From assembly GCF_000308475.2 (NCBI RefSeq), contig NZ_BAFT02000023.1, positions 44,496-108,495 of the forward strand: a stretch of 64,000 bases of DNA, written 5' to 3'. Origin of the DNA: Nocardia brasiliensis NBRC 14402 (GTDB taxonomy: Bacteria; Actinomycetota; Actinomycetes; Mycobacteriales; Mycobacteriaceae). The notes under the pieces were generated by a model that saw only the letters and a program-made list of their open reading frames with translations, ran no database searches and had not been told where the DNA came from. Positions 24,427-34,573 of the stretch are shown here, piece after piece. The position numbers and the translations under genes were made by a program. Positions within the stretch are counted from its first letter, which is position 1. Each line of letters starts with the position of its first letter.

Positions 24427-27400
24427 GTTCGCCACAGGGTCGGCCGCTCACCGCCGCCCAGCTCGGCGTCTGGCTCGGCCAGCAACTGGACCCGGCTTCG
24501 TCGGCGTTCAATATCGCCGAGTACGTGGATATTTCCGGCCCGCTCGAGCTGGACGCACTGGTGGCGGCCGTCGGCGACGCGGTAGCCGAGACCGAAGTAC
24601 TGCGGACCCGCTTCGTGGCCGACGGCCCGCGCCAGGTCGAGCACACGCCGGATCAGGCCGTGCGGGTGGTGGACGTCTCGGACGCGCCGGATCCGTTGGC
24701 GGCCGCCCGCGCACTGATGGACCGAGACGTCGCCGAGCCGCGTGACCTCACCGGCGACGAGTTGTTCGCGCACATCATCTTCCGGCTCACGCCACACCGC
24801 ACCCTCTGGTACCACCGCGTGCACCACATCCTGCTCGACGGCTACGGCATGGCGTTGATCGCGCGCCGCGTCGCGGAGCTGTACACCGCGCGCGTCACCG
24901 GAACGCCCACGCCCCCCTATGCTTTCGGATCCTGGGACGCGGTGATCGCGGCGGACGCCGCGTATGCCGAATCACCGGAGATCGAGCGCGACCGGGCGTA
25001 CTGGCTCGACTACCTCGGCGACCGCCCGGCCCCGGTGACACTGTCCGGGGCCACCCCGCACGCGGCGAGCACCGCCGGCCGGACACTGCGGGAGTTCACC
25101 GCGCTGGACGGCGAGACGGTCGCGCTGTTGCGCCGGGTCGCCGAGACCGCCCGCGCGAACTGGACCGACGTGCTCACCACGGCCATCGCCGCCTACGTCC
25201 ACCGGATGACCGGAGCGACCGAGGTATGCCTCGCGCTGCCGGTCATGCTGCGCACCGGTACTCCCGCACTGCGGGTGCCGTGTATGACGCTCAACGGCGT
25301 CGCGCTGTGGACCGAATTCGCGGGCGAGCCCACCTTGACCACGCTCACCGGCCGGGTCGCCCGCGACCTGGTACGGGGCCGGCGCCACCAGCGGTACCGG
25401 AGCGAGCAGGTGCGGCGCGACCTTGGTCTGGTCGGCACCGATCGCAGCATGTACGGGCCCTCGGTCAACATCATGCTGTTCGACTACGACCTGCGCTTCG
25501 GCGCGTGCACCAGCACGGTGCACAACGTCACCGCCGGGATGATCGACGATCTGGTCTTCAACCTCTACGACCGCGGCGACGGCAACGCACCCACGTTGTA
25601 CCTCGACGGTCATCCGGGCTCCTATACCGCCGCCGAACTCGCCACTCATCTGCGGCGATTCACCACATTCCTGCGTCGCGTGCTGACCGAGCCCGACCGC
25701 CCGCTCGACGCGATCGATCTGTTCCTGCCGGGCGAACGAGCAGCACTGCACATCGACAGTCGTGGGCCTGATCGCCGGTGGCCGGAGAACCCGGTGCACG
25801 AGGTGCTGGCAGCGCAAACCCTGCGGTCGACAACGGCGACGGCGATCGTCGCCACCGGTGGCGACGGGCACCGGGAAACCCTGTCCTACGGCGAACTCGC
25901 CACGCGGACAAAGCGATTGCAGGCCGCGCTGACGGCGGCGGGGACGCGTCCCGGCAGCACCGTCGCGGTGTTGCTCCCGCGCACCGGCGACGCTATCGCC
26001 GCGGTCTTCGCGGTGCTGGCCTGCGGTGCGGTCTATGTGCCGCTGGACCCGGGGCAACCCGCCGCCCGCACCGCCCTGCTGCTCGACGGGCTTTGCAGCC
26101 GAACCGAACTCGGCGCAATACTCACCACGACCGCACTGGCTTCCCTGCTCCCCGCCACACTCGCCGATCGAGCGGTGCTGGTCGATGACCTCGCTGCGGC
26201 CACCGCGGAGCATGTCACGCCGCTCCTGCATCCCGATCATCCGGCGTGGGTGATCCACACCTCCGGCACCACGGGCACACCCAAAGCCACGGTGATCTCG
26301 CACCGATCCGTCCGGAACCTCTACCACCATCATCGCGAGCAGCTGATCGAACCCGCGGTGGCGGCGTGCGGTGGCAGGCGGATGCGGGCGGCGCTCACCG
26401 CGTCGATGACCTTCGATACCGCGTGGGAGGGCCTGCTCTGGCTGCTGGCGGGCCACGAACTGCATGTCATCGATGACGAGCTGCGCCGCGACCCCGACGC
26501 GCTGGTCCGCTACATCCGCGCGCAACGCATCGACTTCCTCGATATCACACCGACTTTCGCGCGCGAGCTGCTCGCGGCAGGACTGCTCGCCGGGCCGCAC
26601 CGGCCCCGGGTGCTCGCGCTCGGCGGCGAGGCGACCGACGCGGCCCTGTGGTCCGAATTGCGCGCCGAGCCGGAGGTCTCGGTCTACAACCTCTACGGAC
26701 CGACCGAGTGCACCGTCGACGCCAGCTGGACCACGATCGCCGCGCACGCCGCGCCGTCCATCGGCGGGCCGATCAGCAACGGGCAATGCCACGTGCTCGA
26801 CCGAGCGCTGCGGCCGGTACCGCCCGGGGTGGTGGGCGAACTGTACGTCGGCGGACTACCCGTCGGACAGGGCTACCTCGGCGAATCCGGCACTACGGCC
26901 GCGAGATTCGTCGCGGACCCGTTCGATCCGACGGGCGGGCGGCTTTATCGCACCGGCGATCTGGTGCGCCGGCAGCCTAGCGGGAGCTTGGACTACCTCG
27001 GACGCGGCGATACCCAGATGTCGTTGCGCGGCTATCGAATCGAGGTCGGCGAGGTCGAAGCCGCATTGGCCGCCCACCCCGGCGTCGGCGGCGCGGCGGT
27101 GCGGATACACGCGGAGGTGCTCGTCGCCTATGTGGTGCCCGCCACGGGCGCCGCGCTGCCGGACCCGCGCACGCTGCGCCTGCACCTCGCGGCACGACTG
27201 CCCGACTACATGGTGCCGTCGATATATCTCGAGCTGAAGCGCCTGCCGCACACCGCCAACGGCAAGCTGGACCGGGCGGCGCTGCCCGCACCGCCGGCCG
27301 CCGCTGCCGCCGAACGGCCCGCACGGACGCCCGCGGAGCGGACGCTGGTGCGGTTGTTCGCCGAGGCGCTCGAGCTCGATTCGGTCGGCATCGACGAGGA

Positions 27401-28829
27401 CTTCTTCGCGCGCGGTGGGCATTCGCTGCGCGCGGCCCGGGTGCTCAACGGGGTGCGGGCCGCCTTCGGTGTGCGCTGGGATCTGCGCACCATGTTCGAC
27501 ACACCGACCGTCGCCGGGTTGGCCGAGCGGCTCGGGTCGGGCCGATCATTCGATGAATTGCACTGGAGCACGGCCGATCTAGAGGCGGACGTGCACCTGG
27601 TCGACGACCTCGTCGCGATCGGCGAACCTTCGACCGCGCCCCGGGTCGCGCTACTCACCGGTGCGACCGGATTCCTCGGCGCGTTCCTGCTCGCAGCGCT
27701 GCTGGAACACACCGACCTGCGGGTGTACTGCCTCGTCCGAGCGCAGGACGACGCTGCCGCGACGACCCGGCTCCGGGACGCCCTCGCACGCTACGGACTT
27801 CGCGACCGGGCGGATACACCGCGCCCGGCAGATCTGTCGCGCCCTGGATCTGCCCGGCACGAATCCCGGATCATCCCGCTCGCAGGCGATCTCGCCGAGC
27901 CACTGCTCGGCCTGTCCACCGAGCGCTACCGGGAGCTGGCCGACACCGTGGACACCATCGTGCACAACGGCGCTCGTGTCCATCACTTCGAGCCCTACGC
28001 CAGGCTGCGTCCGGCGAATGTCGAAGGGACCGCGCGCATTCTGCGGCTGGCCTGCACCGGCACCGCCACCTCGGTGCATTTCGTCTCCTCGGTCGACACC
28101 GCCTTCGCGGTCGACGGAAATCCGGCGGTGCTGAGCGAGGACCGCCGGGTGGCCGCGACGTCGCTGCCGCCCAACGGCTATGTCGCGAGCAAGTGGGTGG
28201 CGGAGGGGCTGCTGTATGCCGCCGCCGCGCGCGGTGTGCCGGTGACGGTGACCCGGCCGGGCCGGATCGGCGGACACTCCGGGACCGGCGCGTCCGGCCC
28301 GGACGACGCGTTCTGGAGCCTGCTGCGCGCGATGGTCGTGCTCGAGGCGGTCCCCGACGAGCTGTATCGGACGGGCACGGTGGACGTGGTCCCGGTGGAT
28401 CGGGTGGCCGCCGCCATCGCCCACCTGGTCACGCACCGGGCCGTCGGTCGGACGTTCCATCTGACCAGCGAGCAGCCGCTGCCCTTCGCGGCGATCGTCG
28501 CGGTGCTGCGCGAATCCGGCTATCCGATCGCCACCGTCCCCGCGACGGACTGGCACAACCGTTTGACCGCACTGGCGGATCAGGCTTCGGCGCAGGGCGA
28601 TCACACCCTGACCATCGCCCGCGCGCACGCCGCACATCTGGCACGGCCGGGTGCCGCCGTCCGCTACAGCCGCACGAATACTCGCGCCGCCCTGACGGAT
28701 GCCGCCCTACCGCAACCGGATTCGCTGTCCGCGGTGCGGGCCGGCGTCGACTACCTGATTCGGACCCGTTTCCTCCCGCCGCCCGCGGTCCCGGCCGGCG
28801 CGCAACCATCGAAGAGGCACCCATGCTGA
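24423..28829 (+). CDS. Single-module NRPS, C-A-T-reductase (ScoA/Nrp-like)
   Basis: A protein of 1468 residues. The condensation domain (about 5-430) has HHILLDG at 134-140. The adenylation domain (about 440-930) has [10 protein letters not shown] from 612, [25 protein letters not shown] and [11 protein letters not shown]. The carrier Ser is 1001 in GGHSLRA. The terminal reductase starts with [10 protein letters not shown] at 1079 and keeps the SDR Tyr/Lys in [11 protein letters not shown]. ScoA, also C-A-T-R, joins two isonitrile acyl chains to lysine and releases the product reductively; M. tuberculosis Nrp (Rv0101) has two modules. The acidic residue after CTV in the binding pocket would suit a basic amino acid such as lysine, but I call this only tentatively. 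GTG overlaps the ACP stop. Confidence 0.92.
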   Translation: MSSPQGRPLTAAQLGVWLGQQLDPASSAFNIAEYVDISGPLELDALVAAVGDAVAETEVLRTRFVADGPRQVEHTPDQAVRVVDVSDAPDPLAAARALMDRDVAEPRDLTGDELFAHIIFRLTPHRTLWYHRVHHILLDGYGMALIARRVAELYTARVTGTPTPPYAFGSWDAVIAADAAYAESPEIERDRAYWLDYLGDRPAPVTLSGATPHAASTAGRTLREFTALDGETVALLRRVAETARANWTDVLTTAIAAYVHRMTGATEVCLALPVMLRTGTPALRVPCMTLNGVALWTEFAGEPTLTTLTGRVARDLVRGRRHQRYRSEQVRRDLGLVGTDRSMYGPSVNIMLFDYDLRFGACTSTVHNVTAGMIDDLVFNLYDRGDGNAPTLYLDGHPGSYTAAELATHLRRFTTFLRRVLTEPDRPLDAIDLFLPGERAALHIDSRGPDRRWPENPVHEVLAAQTLRSTTATAIVATGGDGHRETLSYGELATRTKRLQAALTAAGTRPGSTVAVLLPRTGDAIAAVFAVLACGAVYVPLDPGQPAARTALLLDGLCSRTELGAILTTTALASLLPATLADRAVLVDDLAAATAEHVTPLLHPDHPAWVIHTSGTTGTPKATVISHRSVRNLYHHHREQLIEPAVAACGGRRMRAALTASMTFDTAWEGLLWLLAGHELHVIDDELRRDPDALVRYIRAQRIDFLDITPTFARELLAAGLLAGPHRPRVLALGGEATDAALWSELRAEPEVSVYNLYGPTECTVDASWTTIAAHAAPSIGGPISNGQCHVLDRALRPVPPGVVGELYVGGLPVGQGYLGESGTTAARFVADPFDPTGGRLYRTGDLVRRQPSGSLDYLGRGDTQMSLRGYRIEVGEVEAALAAHPGVGGAAVRIHAEVLVAYVVPATGAALPDPRTLRLHLAARLPDYMVPSIYLELKRLPHTANGKLDRAALPAPPAAAAAERPARTPAERTLVRLFAEALELDSVGIDEDFFARGGHSLRAARVLNGVRAAFGVRWDLRTMFDTPTVAGLAERLGSGRSFDELHWSTADLEADVHLVDDLVAIGEPSTAPRVALLTGATGFLGAFLLAALLEHTDLRVYCLVRAQDDAAATTRLRDALARYGLRDRADTPRPADLSRPGSARHESRIIPLAGDLAEPLLGLSTERYRELADTVDTIVHNGARVHHFEPYARLRPANVEGTARILRLACTGTATSVHFVSSVDTAFAVDGNPAVLSEDRRVAATSLPPNGYVASKWVAEGLLYAAAARGVPVTVTRPGRIGGHSGTGASGPDDAFWSLLRAMVVLEAVPDELYRTGTVDVVPVDRVAAAIAHLVTHRAVGRTFHLTSEQPLPFAAIVAVLRESGYPIATVPATDWHNRLTALADQASAQGDHTLTIARAHAAHLARPGAAVRYSRTNTRAALTDAALPQPDSLSAVRAGVDYLIRTRFLPPPAVPAGAQPSKRHPC

Positions 28830-29878
28830 TCAAACACGCACTGCTGCCGGTACTCGCGGCGAGCGTGCTCGCCGCGACCGCCTGCACCACGTCGGTGACC
28901 GATGCCACCGATACCCGGCCCGCGTCCGCGGCGACCGAAGGAATCACGAAATACCCGCTGTCCCTGGAGAACTGCGGAAAGAGCTACACGTTCACCGCGG
29001 CCCCGAAACGCGTCGTGGTGATGAACGGCGGTTCGGTCGGCGAGGTGTCGGCGCTGCTCGCACTCGGCGTGGCCGACCGGGTGGTGGCAAACGCCCAGTC
29101 CTACGGCAATTCCGACGTGCCCGGGCGCGCCGCCGCGATCGATGCGCTCCCCACCGGGAACATCACCCCGAACAGCCTGCAGGACATTCCCCGGGAGGCC
29201 ATGCTGAACCAGCGGCCCGATCTCGTGATCTCCACCGGCGGGGGCGGTTTCGCCGCCGACCAGGGCTTCGCCACCAGGGACGAGCTGGCGGCGGCCGGTG
29301 CGAATACCTATGTGCCCAGGGCCAACTGCGGTGTCACGGGCGCGGTCACCGGCACACCGACGATCGAGGACAGTTACGCCCTGCTGCGCGACCTCGGGGC
29401 CATCTTCGACGTGCCGGGCCGGGCCGATCGGCTCATCGCCGATTCGCAGCGCGCCATCGCGGCGACCACCGCCCGGGTGGCCGGGCAGCCGAAGAAGAAC
29501 GTGCTGCTCGTCTTCGCCGGGATGGGCATGGGCGGCGATAATTCCGACTTCTCGGCGATCGCGGCCGGTGGCATCTGGAACGACGTCATCGGTAAAGCGG
29601 GCGGGGTGAATCCGTTCGAGCGGACCGACGGCACCACCTTCGTGACGATCAGCAAGGAGCAGCTCGCCGCGACGCCCATCGACGGGTTGGTCGTGGTGAA
29701 CTACCGCAGCCCCGATATCGACGCGGTCGCGAAAAGGATTCTCGCTCAGTTCCCACAGTGGCCGGCCACGGCCACCGGAAGCTATGCGGTACTGGCGGAT
29801 TCGATCTACCTCGGCCCGAGCAACGACGTGGCGGTGGCGCGTATCGCGAAGCTGGTGCACCCCGAGCAGTTCCGGTGA
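28823..29878 (+). CDS. ABC importer substrate-binding lipoprotein (siderophore/cobalamin type)
   Basis: A protein of 351 residues with a lipoprotein signal: a short hydrophobic stretch and the lipobox AATAC, making Cys21 the lipidated residue. The rest has the class III periplasmic-binding pattern ([38 protein letters not shown], a long linking helix, then [13 protein letters not shown]). Such proteins bind metal complexes or cobalamin at the outer face of the membrane. It overlaps the end of the NRPS gene by 7 bases, with GAAGAGG 5 bases before the ATG, so it is part of the isonitrile operon. The natural ligand is therefore likely the metal-loaded isonitrile product (inference). Confidence 0.9.
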   Translation: MLIKHALLPVLAASVLAATACTTSVTDATDTRPASAATEGITKYPLSLENCGKSYTFTAAPKRVVVMNGGSVGEVSALLALGVADRVVANAQSYGNSDVPGRAAAIDALPTGNITPNSLQDIPREAMLNQRPDLVISTGGGGFAADQGFATRDELAAAGANTYVPRANCGVTGAVTGTPTIEDSYALLRDLGAIFDVPGRADRLIADSQRAIAATTARVAGQPKKNVLLVFAGMGMGGDNSDFSAIAAGGIWNDVIGKAGGVNPFERTDGTTFVTISKEQLAATPIDGLVVVNYRSPDIDAVAKRILAQFPQWPATATGSYAVLADSIYLGPSNDVAVARIAKLVHPEQFR

Positions 29879-30921
29879 CGCGGGCCAGCGCCCGGCCGCC
29901 ACTGGCCAGGGTGCCGCTGCCGATCGCGCTGGGTGGCGCGGCCGCGGTGCTGCTTGCGGTGCTGGTGCTATCGATCGCCGTGGGGTCGGTGACCGTTTCC
30001 GCAGCCGACACCGGCCGCGTGATCGTTGCCCATTTGTCCGGTAGGACAGCCGATGTCGGCTTCACCGTCGATCAGATCGTCTGGAGCTATCGGCTGCCAC
30101 GGGTACTGCTGGCCGCGCTGTGCGGCTGCGGACTCGCGGTGGCGGGCGTGATACTGCAGGCGCTGGTGAACAATCCGCTGGCGGACCCGTACGTGCTCGG
30201 CCTGTCGTCGGGGGCTTCGCTCGGCGCGGTCCTCGTGATCGTCACCGCGGGCGGCGCACTCGGCGGCGTCGGGGTGTCCACCGCGGCGTTCTGCGGCGCG
30301 ATCGCCACCATCGCGGTGGTGTTCCTGCTCGGCCAGCAGCGCGGCAGGCTGGCGCCCACTCGACTGGTCCTCGCGGGTGTGGCGGTGGGCTATCTGCTGC
30401 TGGCGGCCACGAACTATCTGCAACTGCGCGCGACGCCGAACGAGCTGCGCACGGTGATGTTCTGGACGATGGGCAGCGTGGCGGGGGCGCGGTGGGATCG
30501 GCTCGGCCCGGTCACCGTGGTCGTGCTGGTGACCGTGGTGGTGGTGCTGGCGTTCGGGCGGCGGCTCAACGTGCTCGGCACCGGTGACGAGCAGGCGACC
30601 GCGCTGGGCGTCGACGTGCGGACGCTGCGGATCCTGTTGCTCGTGCTCTCCGCGCTGTTGACCGGCGTCCTGATCGCCGCCGCGGGCGGGATCGGCTTCG
30701 TCGGCCTGGTGATTCCGCATGTGGTGCGGCTGGCGTTCGGCCTGGACCACCGGCGCGTGCTACCCCTGTCCGCACTGATCGGGGCCACGTATCTGGTTGC
30801 GGTGGACTTGCTTTCGCGCACGGTCGACGCACCCAACGAGCTGCCGCTCGGCATCTTCACGGCGGCGTTCGGCGCGCCGTTCTTCCTGTGGCTGCTGCGG
30901 CGCAACGGCGGTCTGCAATGA
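29875..30921 (+). CDS. ABC importer permease, FecCD family
   Basis: A membrane protein of 348 residues of the FecCD/BtuC family. About ten helices are visible. Family landmarks are WSYRLPRVLLAALCGCGLAVAGVILQALVNNPLADPYVLGLSSGASLGAV, FWTMGSVAGARW and AAAGGIGFVGLVIPHVVRL with the coupling region to the ATPase. The GTG overlaps the binding-protein stop by 4 bases. Only one permease gene is present, so it would act as a homodimer as BtuC does. It completes an importer with its two neighbours. Confidence 0.9.
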   Translation: MTRASARPPLARVPLPIALGGAAAVLLAVLVLSIAVGSVTVSAADTGRVIVAHLSGRTADVGFTVDQIVWSYRLPRVLLAALCGCGLAVAGVILQALVNNPLADPYVLGLSSGASLGAVLVIVTAGGALGGVGVSTAAFCGAIATIAVVFLLGQQRGRLAPTRLVLAGVAVGYLLLAATNYLQLRATPNELRTVMFWTMGSVAGARWDRLGPVTVVVLVTVVVVLAFGRRLNVLGTGDEQATALGVDVRTLRILLLVLSALLTGVLIAAAGGIGFVGLVIPHVVRLAFGLDHRRVLPLSALIGATYLVAVDLLSRTVDAPNELPLGIFTAAFGAPFFLWLLRRNGGLQ

Positions 30922-31712
30922 GCGCGCGACCGGCCGCCGAATTGTCGGTGACCGGTATACGGGTCACCTTCGGCGAGGTCGCGGTGCTCGACGGGGTGAC
31001 GTTGCACGCGGCGCCCGGGGCGGTGGTGGGCATCGTCGGTCCGAACGGCAGCGGTAAGACCACCCTGCTGCGCACGATCTATCGCTCCCTGGCACCCAGC
31101 AGCGGCGTCGTCGCCGTCGACGGTGCCGATATCGGTGCGATGTCGATCCGGGCCGCGGCCCGCACCACCGCGGCGGTGCTGCAGAACGGTTCCGGAGCAA
31201 CCGAACTCACCGTGCACGAGGTGGTGCGGCTGGGCCGTAATCCGCACCACTCGCTGTTCAGCAGGGACACCGCGGCCGACCAACTGGCCGTCACGGACGC
31301 GATGGCGCGCACCGGCGTCACCGCCTACGCCGAGCGCACCATCGGTTCCCTCTCCGGCGGTGAACGCCAGCGCGTGCTGCTCGCCCGGGCGCTGGCGCAG
31401 CAGCCCCGGCTGCTGGTGCTCGACGAACTGACCAATCACCTCGACGTCCGCGCCCGATTCGAGCTGCTCGACCTGATCCGCTCGACCGGCATCACCACCC
31501 TCGCCGTCCTGCACGAGCTGGATCTCGCGGTCCGCCACTGTGATCAGCTGGTCGTGCTCGATCACGGCGCGGTCGTCGCCGCGGGCGAGGTGCTCGACGT
31601 GATGACCCCCGCCCTGCTCCGCAAGGTCTTCGGCGTGCTCGCCAGCACCGCCCGCCACGACGACGGCGTCATTCGATTGCACTATGCGGCAAAGCCTTTG
31701 GCCGATCCCTGA
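30918..31712 (+). CDS. ABC importer ATP-binding protein (FepC/BtuD type)
   Basis: An ATPase of 264 residues. The Walker A motif is GPNGSGKTT, the Q-loop is VLQNG, the ABC signature LSGGERQRV, Walker B LLVLDELTNHLD and the switch His is in AVLHELD. This is the usual FepC-like architecture. ATG overlaps the permease stop by 4 bases. It is the last gene of the eight-gene run that starts at 21243. A small inverted repeat (CCTGAG/CTCAGG) covers its stop codon and that of the convergent SDR gene. Confidence 0.92.
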   Translation: MSARPAAELSVTGIRVTFGEVAVLDGVTLHAAPGAVVGIVGPNGSGKTTLLRTIYRSLAPSSGVVAVDGADIGAMSIRAAARTTAAVLQNGSGATELTVHEVVRLGRNPHHSLFSRDTAADQLAVTDAMARTGVTAYAERTIGSLSGGERQRVLLARALAQQPRLLVLDELTNHLDVRARFELLDLIRSTGITTLAVLHELDLAVRHCDQLVVLDHGAVVAAGEVLDVMTPALLRKVFGVLASTARHDDGVIRLHYAAKPLADP

Positions 31713-31729
31713 GACCGCCGCGGCTCAGG
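31708..31729. terminator. Bidirectional hairpin overlapping two stop codons
   Basis: CCTGAG (31708-31713) pairs with CTCAGG (31724-31729) across 10 bases. It contains the stop codon of the ABC ATPase (+) and the stop of the SDR (-). There is no T-run. A compact shared terminator is the likely role. Confidence 0.4.
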
Positions 31730-32507
31730 CGCGCATGCCGCCGTCGACGCGCAGCACCGTGCCGGTGACGTAGGAGGCCCGGTCACTGAGCAACCAGGCT
31801 GCGGCCTGGGCGATTTCGTCGGGGTCGGCGGCCCGGCGCAGCGGCGTGCCGGCGTTGAGCCGCTCGATGACGCCGGGGGACTGCGCATCCCAGTCGTGCA
31901 GCATCTCCGTCGAGGTGGTGCCCGGCGCGATGGCGTTGACGCGGATGCCTTCCGGGCCGTACGTGACGGCCGCGCTCGCGGTGAGGCTGTTGACCCCCGC
32001 CTTCGTGGCACCGTAGGCCGGAAGTTCGGGGTTGCCCATCAGGCTGCCGACGCTCGAGGTGTTGACGATCGCTCCCGTGCCCGCGGTGGCCCGGATGGCT
32101 TCGATCTCGGCGACCATGGCCACCCACGTGCCCTTCAGGTTCACGTCGTAGACGTGGTCGAAGTCGGCTTCCCGCGCCCGGTCCATCGGGCCGGGCGGCA
32201 CGCCGGCCGCGCCGTTGTTGAAGGCGACGTCGAGCCGCCCGTACCGATCGACGGTGTGCGCGACGGCGGCCCGTACGGCGGCCGGATCGGCGAGGTCGCA
32301 CACCACGTAGCCGGCCGTGCCGCCCGCCGCGGCGATGTCCTCGGTCACCGCTTCGAGCTGCGTCTCGGTCCGCGCCGCGAGCAGCACCCGGGCTCCCTCC
32401 TTGGCGAACAGCCGAGCTGCGGCCGCGCCGATCCCGCGTCCGGCACCTGTGACGAAAGCGACCTTGCCGGTCAGAAGACCCGCTCCGGCGATCTGTGTGT
32501 TGTCCAT
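31725..32507 (-). CDS. Short-chain dehydrogenase/reductase
   Basis: A classical SDR of 260 residues. The cofactor motif is FVTGAGRGIGAAAA. The acid after the second strand, NNGAAG, the catalytic Ser in NTSSVGS and the Tyr/Lys pair in YGATK are all present. The Arg after LLAA suggests NADP over NAD, although this is weak evidence. ATG 32507 is the family start; the frame is open to 32585. It diverges from an XRE regulator, and a perfect 14-bp-arm palindrome lies between the two. No substrate can be predicted. Confidence 0.9.
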   Translation of the reverse strand: MDNTQIAGAGLLTGKVAFVTGAGRGIGAAAARLFAKEGARVLLAARTETQLEAVTEDIAAAGGTAGYVVCDLADPAAVRAAVAHTVDRYGRLDVAFNNGAAGVPPGPMDRAREADFDHVYDVNLKGTWVAMVAEIEAIRATAGTGAIVNTSSVGSLMGNPELPAYGATKAGVNSLTASAAVTYGPEGIRVNAIAPGTTSTEMLHDWDAQSPGVIERLNAGTPLRRAADPDEIAQAAAWLLSDRASYVTGTVLRVDGGMRA

Positions 32508-32534
32508 GGCGTCAACCCTCGGGCCGTGCCCGCG

Positions 32535-32567
32535 GCCGAGCCAGGTACCGGGTGTACCTGGCTCGGC
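32535..32567. promoter_or_regulatory. Perfect palindromic operator between SDR and XRE regulator
   Basis: The left arm GCCGAGCCAGGTAC (32535-32548) and right arm GTACCTGGCTCGGC (32554-32567) are perfect complements with a 5-base spacer (CGGGT). The 33-bp site lies in the 87-bp gap between divergent genes. It is the probable binding site of the XRE/MmyB-like regulator encoded next to it. Confidence 0.65.
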
Positions 32568-32594
32568 ACGACGGCGCTCGAGCACACTGGAGGC

Positions 32595-33446
32595 GTGGAC
32601 AGACGAGAACTCGCGGACTTCCTGCGCAGCAGACGGGAGCGGATCACCCCGGCCGACGTGGGACTGCCCGCGGGCTCCCGCCGCCGCACGCCCGGCCTGC
32701 GCCGCGAGGAGGCCGCGCAGCTGGCCTTCATCTCCACCGAGTACTACACGCGCTTGGAACAGGCTCGCGGTCCGCGTCCGTCGCGCGAGGTGCTGGCGGG
32801 GCTGGCCCGGGCGTTACGGCTCTCGGACGCCGAGCGCGACCACCTGCACCACCTGGCGGGCGCACCGCCCGGCCCCGCCGCCGGTCCGTCGCGCGAAGTC
32901 CGGCAGAGCATCCTCGATCTGCTGCAGCGGCTGCCGCAGGCGGCCGCGGTCGTGCTGTCGGCCACCTACGAGGTGATCGCGTGGAACGATCTGGCCGCCG
33001 CTCTGATGGAGGACTTCTCCGCGCTCTCGCGCCGCGACCGCAACCTGGTGCGCCGCGCCTTCCTCGGCCCGCAGGTGGCGGGGCGGCGGTTGTACGGAGT
33101 GTCCGACGCCGACGAATTCGCGCGCAGCGCGGCCCACATCCTGCGCGCCACTGCGGCCCGTTACCCCGACGATCCCGAGGTGGTCGAGCTGGTGCACGAA
33201 CTCCGCACGGGCAGTGCGGAATTCGAGGCGCTGTGGACCGCTCATGACGTCTGCGCGAAACCCACGCTCTGCAAGATCTTCGACCATCCCCTGGTCGGCC
33301 CGGTCGCCGTCAACTGCGACGTCCTCGACATCTCCGACCGGGATCAGCGCGTCGTGATCTATACCGCCGCACCGGGATCTTCCGCCGAGGAGGCACTGCG
33401 CCTGCTGTCGGTGATCGGGACGCAGCGGATGGACGCCACCCGCTGA
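32595..33446 (+). CDS. XRE-family regulator with MmyB-like ligand domain
   Basis: A protein of 283 residues. The N-terminal helix-turn-helix (about 1-75) has the typical RRELADFLRSRRERITPADVGLPAGSRRRTPGLRREEAAQLAFISTEYYTRLEQARG pattern in which the regulator starts. The C-terminal domain (about 95-270) is MmyB-like, with VIAWNDLAAALMEDF, RDRNLVRRAFL and HPLVGPVAVNCDVLD. Members usually sit divergent to an SDR and repress it. The GTG start follows a GGAGG-like site (CTGGAGGC). The perfect palindrome immediately upstream supports autoregulation. Confidence 0.9.
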   Translation: MDRRELADFLRSRRERITPADVGLPAGSRRRTPGLRREEAAQLAFISTEYYTRLEQARGPRPSREVLAGLARALRLSDAERDHLHHLAGAPPGPAAGPSREVRQSILDLLQRLPQAAAVVLSATYEVIAWNDLAAALMEDFSALSRRDRNLVRRAFLGPQVAGRRLYGVSDADEFARSAAHILRATAARYPDDPEVVELVHELRTGSAEFEALWTAHDVCAKPTLCKIFDHPLVGPVAVNCDVLDISDRDQRVVIYTAAPGSSAEEALRLLSVIGTQRMDATR

Positions 33447-33464
33447 GCCGTACCGATCCGGCGC

Positions 33465-34397
33465 TCAGACCGGGACACCGCCATAGGTGCGGCGGTGCTT
33501 GGCTTCCAGGAAGGACAGCGCGCCGAATGCCATCAGGCCGAGCGCTACCAGAATGAGCAGCCAAGGGCCGAACGGCATTTCGGCGAAATCGCGCAGCACC
33601 GCGTCGATGCCCTTGGCCTCGGCCGGGTCATAGTTCAACGCCGCGACGACGGCGGCGAGCCCGATACCGAGCACGACGACACCGCGCGCGACGTAACCGA
33701 TGCGGCCGAGCCAGATCGCGGCCTGGCGCGAGCCGTGCGTCATCCAGCCCATGCGCAGATCGTCGACGAATTCCAGGCGCAGGCCGCGCACGGTCTGCCA
33801 GATCCCGAAGGCGATGACGGCCAGGCCGAGCAGCAGCACGACCACCTGGCCGCCGTCCCAGCTCAGGATCCGGGCGGTCAGGTCACGGGCGATGGCATCG
33901 CTCGGTTTCGGCGTCCGGCCGTGTACGACGTACCGCAGGGTGCCCAAAAAAGCCAGGGCATAGACGATTCCGGAGAGCGCGGCGTAAAGCCGGTGTCCCC
34001 CCGAGTAGGTCCGCCGGGCACTGGCCACCTGGGTGACCCGCCACGCCACCAGGGCGGCGAAACCGAAGACGAGAATCCACAGCAGCAGATACCCGAGTGG
34101 TTTGCTCGCGATCGCCGCCAGCGCACCGCCGCCGTCCGGCTCGTGTTCGGCCGTGCCGATCGCCAGCATGAACCCGATGATGCCGATCGCGAGGTAGGCG
34201 ATACCGCGGGCGATGAAGCCGAAACGCGCGGCGGCTTCCAGCCCACCCGAACTCGCGGACCTGCGCCGACGCCAATCCTGCGACCGGCGGCCCCAGGACC
34301 GCCCGCCGTCGCCGTAGCCGCGTGAACGGCCCCAGCCACGCCGCGTGCCGATGCGGTCCCGCCGTCGATACGTGTTCGCACTGCGAAAAATACTCAT
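33465..34397 (-). CDS. DUF1206 membrane protein
   Basis: A protein of 310 residues. The first 50 residues are very rich in Arg, Gly and Ser and probably disordered. The rest carries three repeats of a two-helix unit, the hallmark of DUF1206: ARFGFIARGIAYLAIGIIGFML, HRLYAALSGIVYALAFLGT and GRIGYVARGVVVLGIGLAAVV. No catalytic residues are known for this family. ATG start is clear. It converges with the XRE regulator (19-base gap) and lies upstream of the sigma-factor gene on the same strand, with 176 bases between. Confidence 0.88.
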   Translation of the reverse strand: MSIFRSANTYRRRDRIGTRRGWGRSRGYGDGGRSWGRRSQDWRRRRSASSGGLEAAARFGFIARGIAYLAIGIIGFMLAIGTAEHEPDGGGALAAIASKPLGYLLLWILVFGFAALVAWRVTQVASARRTYSGGHRLYAALSGIVYALAFLGTLRYVVHGRTPKPSDAIARDLTARILSWDGGQVVVLLLGLAVIAFGIWQTVRGLRLEFVDDLRMGWMTHGSRQAAIWLGRIGYVARGVVVLGIGLAAVVAALNYDPAEAKGIDAVLRDFAEMPFGPWLLILVALGLMAFGALSFLEAKHRRTYGGVPV

Positions 34398-34573
34398 GAT
34401 TGCCTCGCTTCTTCACCGCCGGTAATGCCCACTTCGCCGGAATTGACACGGTGCGGTGCGAATTCGGGCGGCCGGAGCCGGTGCGGGCCATCCGGAGTCA
34501 TGGCGAGCGAATCGAAGGTTGTTCCCGGCCAACAGATCCCGGGCGAGACAAGACGAGGCAGCCGCCGGGCGGC

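Noticed and set aside
24972..26792. Minus-strand open frame of 606 codons
   Set aside because: Opposite the condensation and adenylation domains of the NRPS; no motif of its own.
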